From NCBI RefSeq assembly GCF_014697625.1, contig NZ_JACJSG010000007.1, positions 1 through 64,000 on the forward strand: 64,000 bases of DNA. Reading direction: 5' to 3'. Each line of letters starts with the position of its first letter. Positions within the stretch are counted from its first letter, which is position 1. Shown in pieces: positions 63,695 to 64,000 of this stretch. This DNA is from Anabaena azotica FACHB-119 (GTDB taxonomy: Bacteria; Cyanobacteriota; Cyanobacteriia; Cyanobacteriales; Nostocaceae). Below the pieces are notes generated by a model that worked only from the letters and a program-made list of their open reading frames with translations, was not told where the DNA came from and did not search any database. The position numbers and the translations under genes are program-made.

Positions 63695-64000
63695 TGAAAT
63701 CTGTGGTTGTGTGTCTGCTATGAGTCTTGCTTTTTTAGAGAGGTTTTTTGTTTTTCTTCTCTTCTCCTTCGCTAATTCTTCACAGGTGTATGGTGAGGGC
63801 AAATCTAGCCGTCGGATACCGATTTTTACATATTCTTCATTTAGCTCAATTCCCATAGACTTTCTTCCTAAACGCTTGGCAACTGCACATGTGGAAAAAC
63901 TACCAGAAAATGGATCTAATACCATGTCTCCAACATTTGAAGATGCTAAAATGATACGTTCTAAAAGAGCTTCTGGCTTTTGGGTAGGGTGATTTTCATA
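63686..64000 (-). CDS. DNA methyltransferase (N4/N6 type), C-terminal part, cut by window edge
   Basis: At least 105 aa, continuing past position 64000. HPTQKPEALLERIILASS, then MVLDPFSGSFSTCAVAKRLG is the SAM-binding motif I (usual DPFxGSGTT, here GSFST), then KSMGIELNEEYVKIGIRRL. The order (HPTQKPE before motif I) shows a beta-class amino-methyltransferase; DPPY should lie to the right, outside the window. It protects host DNA from the adjacent restriction enzyme. Confidence 0.9.
   Translation of the reverse strand, partial: YENHPTQKPEALLERIILASSNVGDMVLDPFSGSFSTCAVAKRLGRKSMGIELNEEYVKIGIRRLDLPSPYTCEELAKEKRRKTKNLSKKARLIADTQPQISLI

Noticed and set aside
1..64000. tRNA or rRNA genes
   Set aside because: None recognised by eye; a covariance search (tRNAscan-SE, Infernal) would be decisive.

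Overview
The window reads as chromosomal DNA of a filamentous, probably heterocystous cyanobacterium (Nostoc/Anabaena type). The evidence is frequent HIP1 octamers (GCGATCGC), heptameric tandem repeats, many palindromic MITE-like elements, a PSRP-3/Ycf65 ribosomal protein gene, LOV/PAS/GGDEF/EAL and PAS-kinase signalling proteins, and a CRISPR repeat ending ATTGAAAC on the minus strand. No rRNA or tRNA gene was recognised. Genes are well spaced and separated by repeat-rich DNA.

Layout. 0-9 kb: a PAS-rich histidine-kinase relic abutting a heptamer repeat, an SMR efflux protein, Hsp20, and a fused binding-protein/permease plus ATPase for amino-acid uptake. 9.3-11 kb: a CRISPR array of 18 intact 37-bp repeats plus a terminal repeat split by a small transposable element; no cas gene is in the window. 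11-21 kb: a RodZ-like HTH protein, a LOV-PAS-PAS-GGDEF-EAL protein, a pseudokinase-WD40 protein, ycf65, and small proteins.

21-53 kb is the most distinctive part, an ion-transport island. It holds three P-type ATPases whose N-terminal HMA-like domain lacks CxxC but has conserved basic residues (the arrangement described as CoBaHMA). One of them has lost its ATP-binding domain and gained a C-terminal HTH-like tail. Around them are a glycine-zipper protein, one broken and one intact Ca2+/H+ antiporter, a PacL/DUF5132-like protein, two DUF1345 proteins, a YtaF/MntP-like exporter, several very small membrane proteins (including 37-aa and 48-aa genes), a Get3d/ArsA-like ATPase with an Hsp20-like end, and a complete Ca2+-ATPase (PacL type). 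This set suggests a membrane system for Ca2+, Mn2+ or a related substrate, with small accessory subunits.

53-64 kb: GNAT, Uma2, an orphan antitoxin, a coupled AAA-ATPase/TPR gene pair, a DUF442 phosphatase, gluconokinase, a secreted PLD/EF-hand/HhH protein, a cysteine desulfurase, and a type II restriction-modification locus with a controller protein and a recognisable C-box operator. The R-M methyltransferase runs off the right edge.

Mobile DNA is a second theme. One MITE family with AGGACTTACGCA ends occurs at about ten places. One copy carries a second 146-bp MITE flanked by a 10-bp duplication, and a sister copy at 39.7 kb preserves the empty target site.
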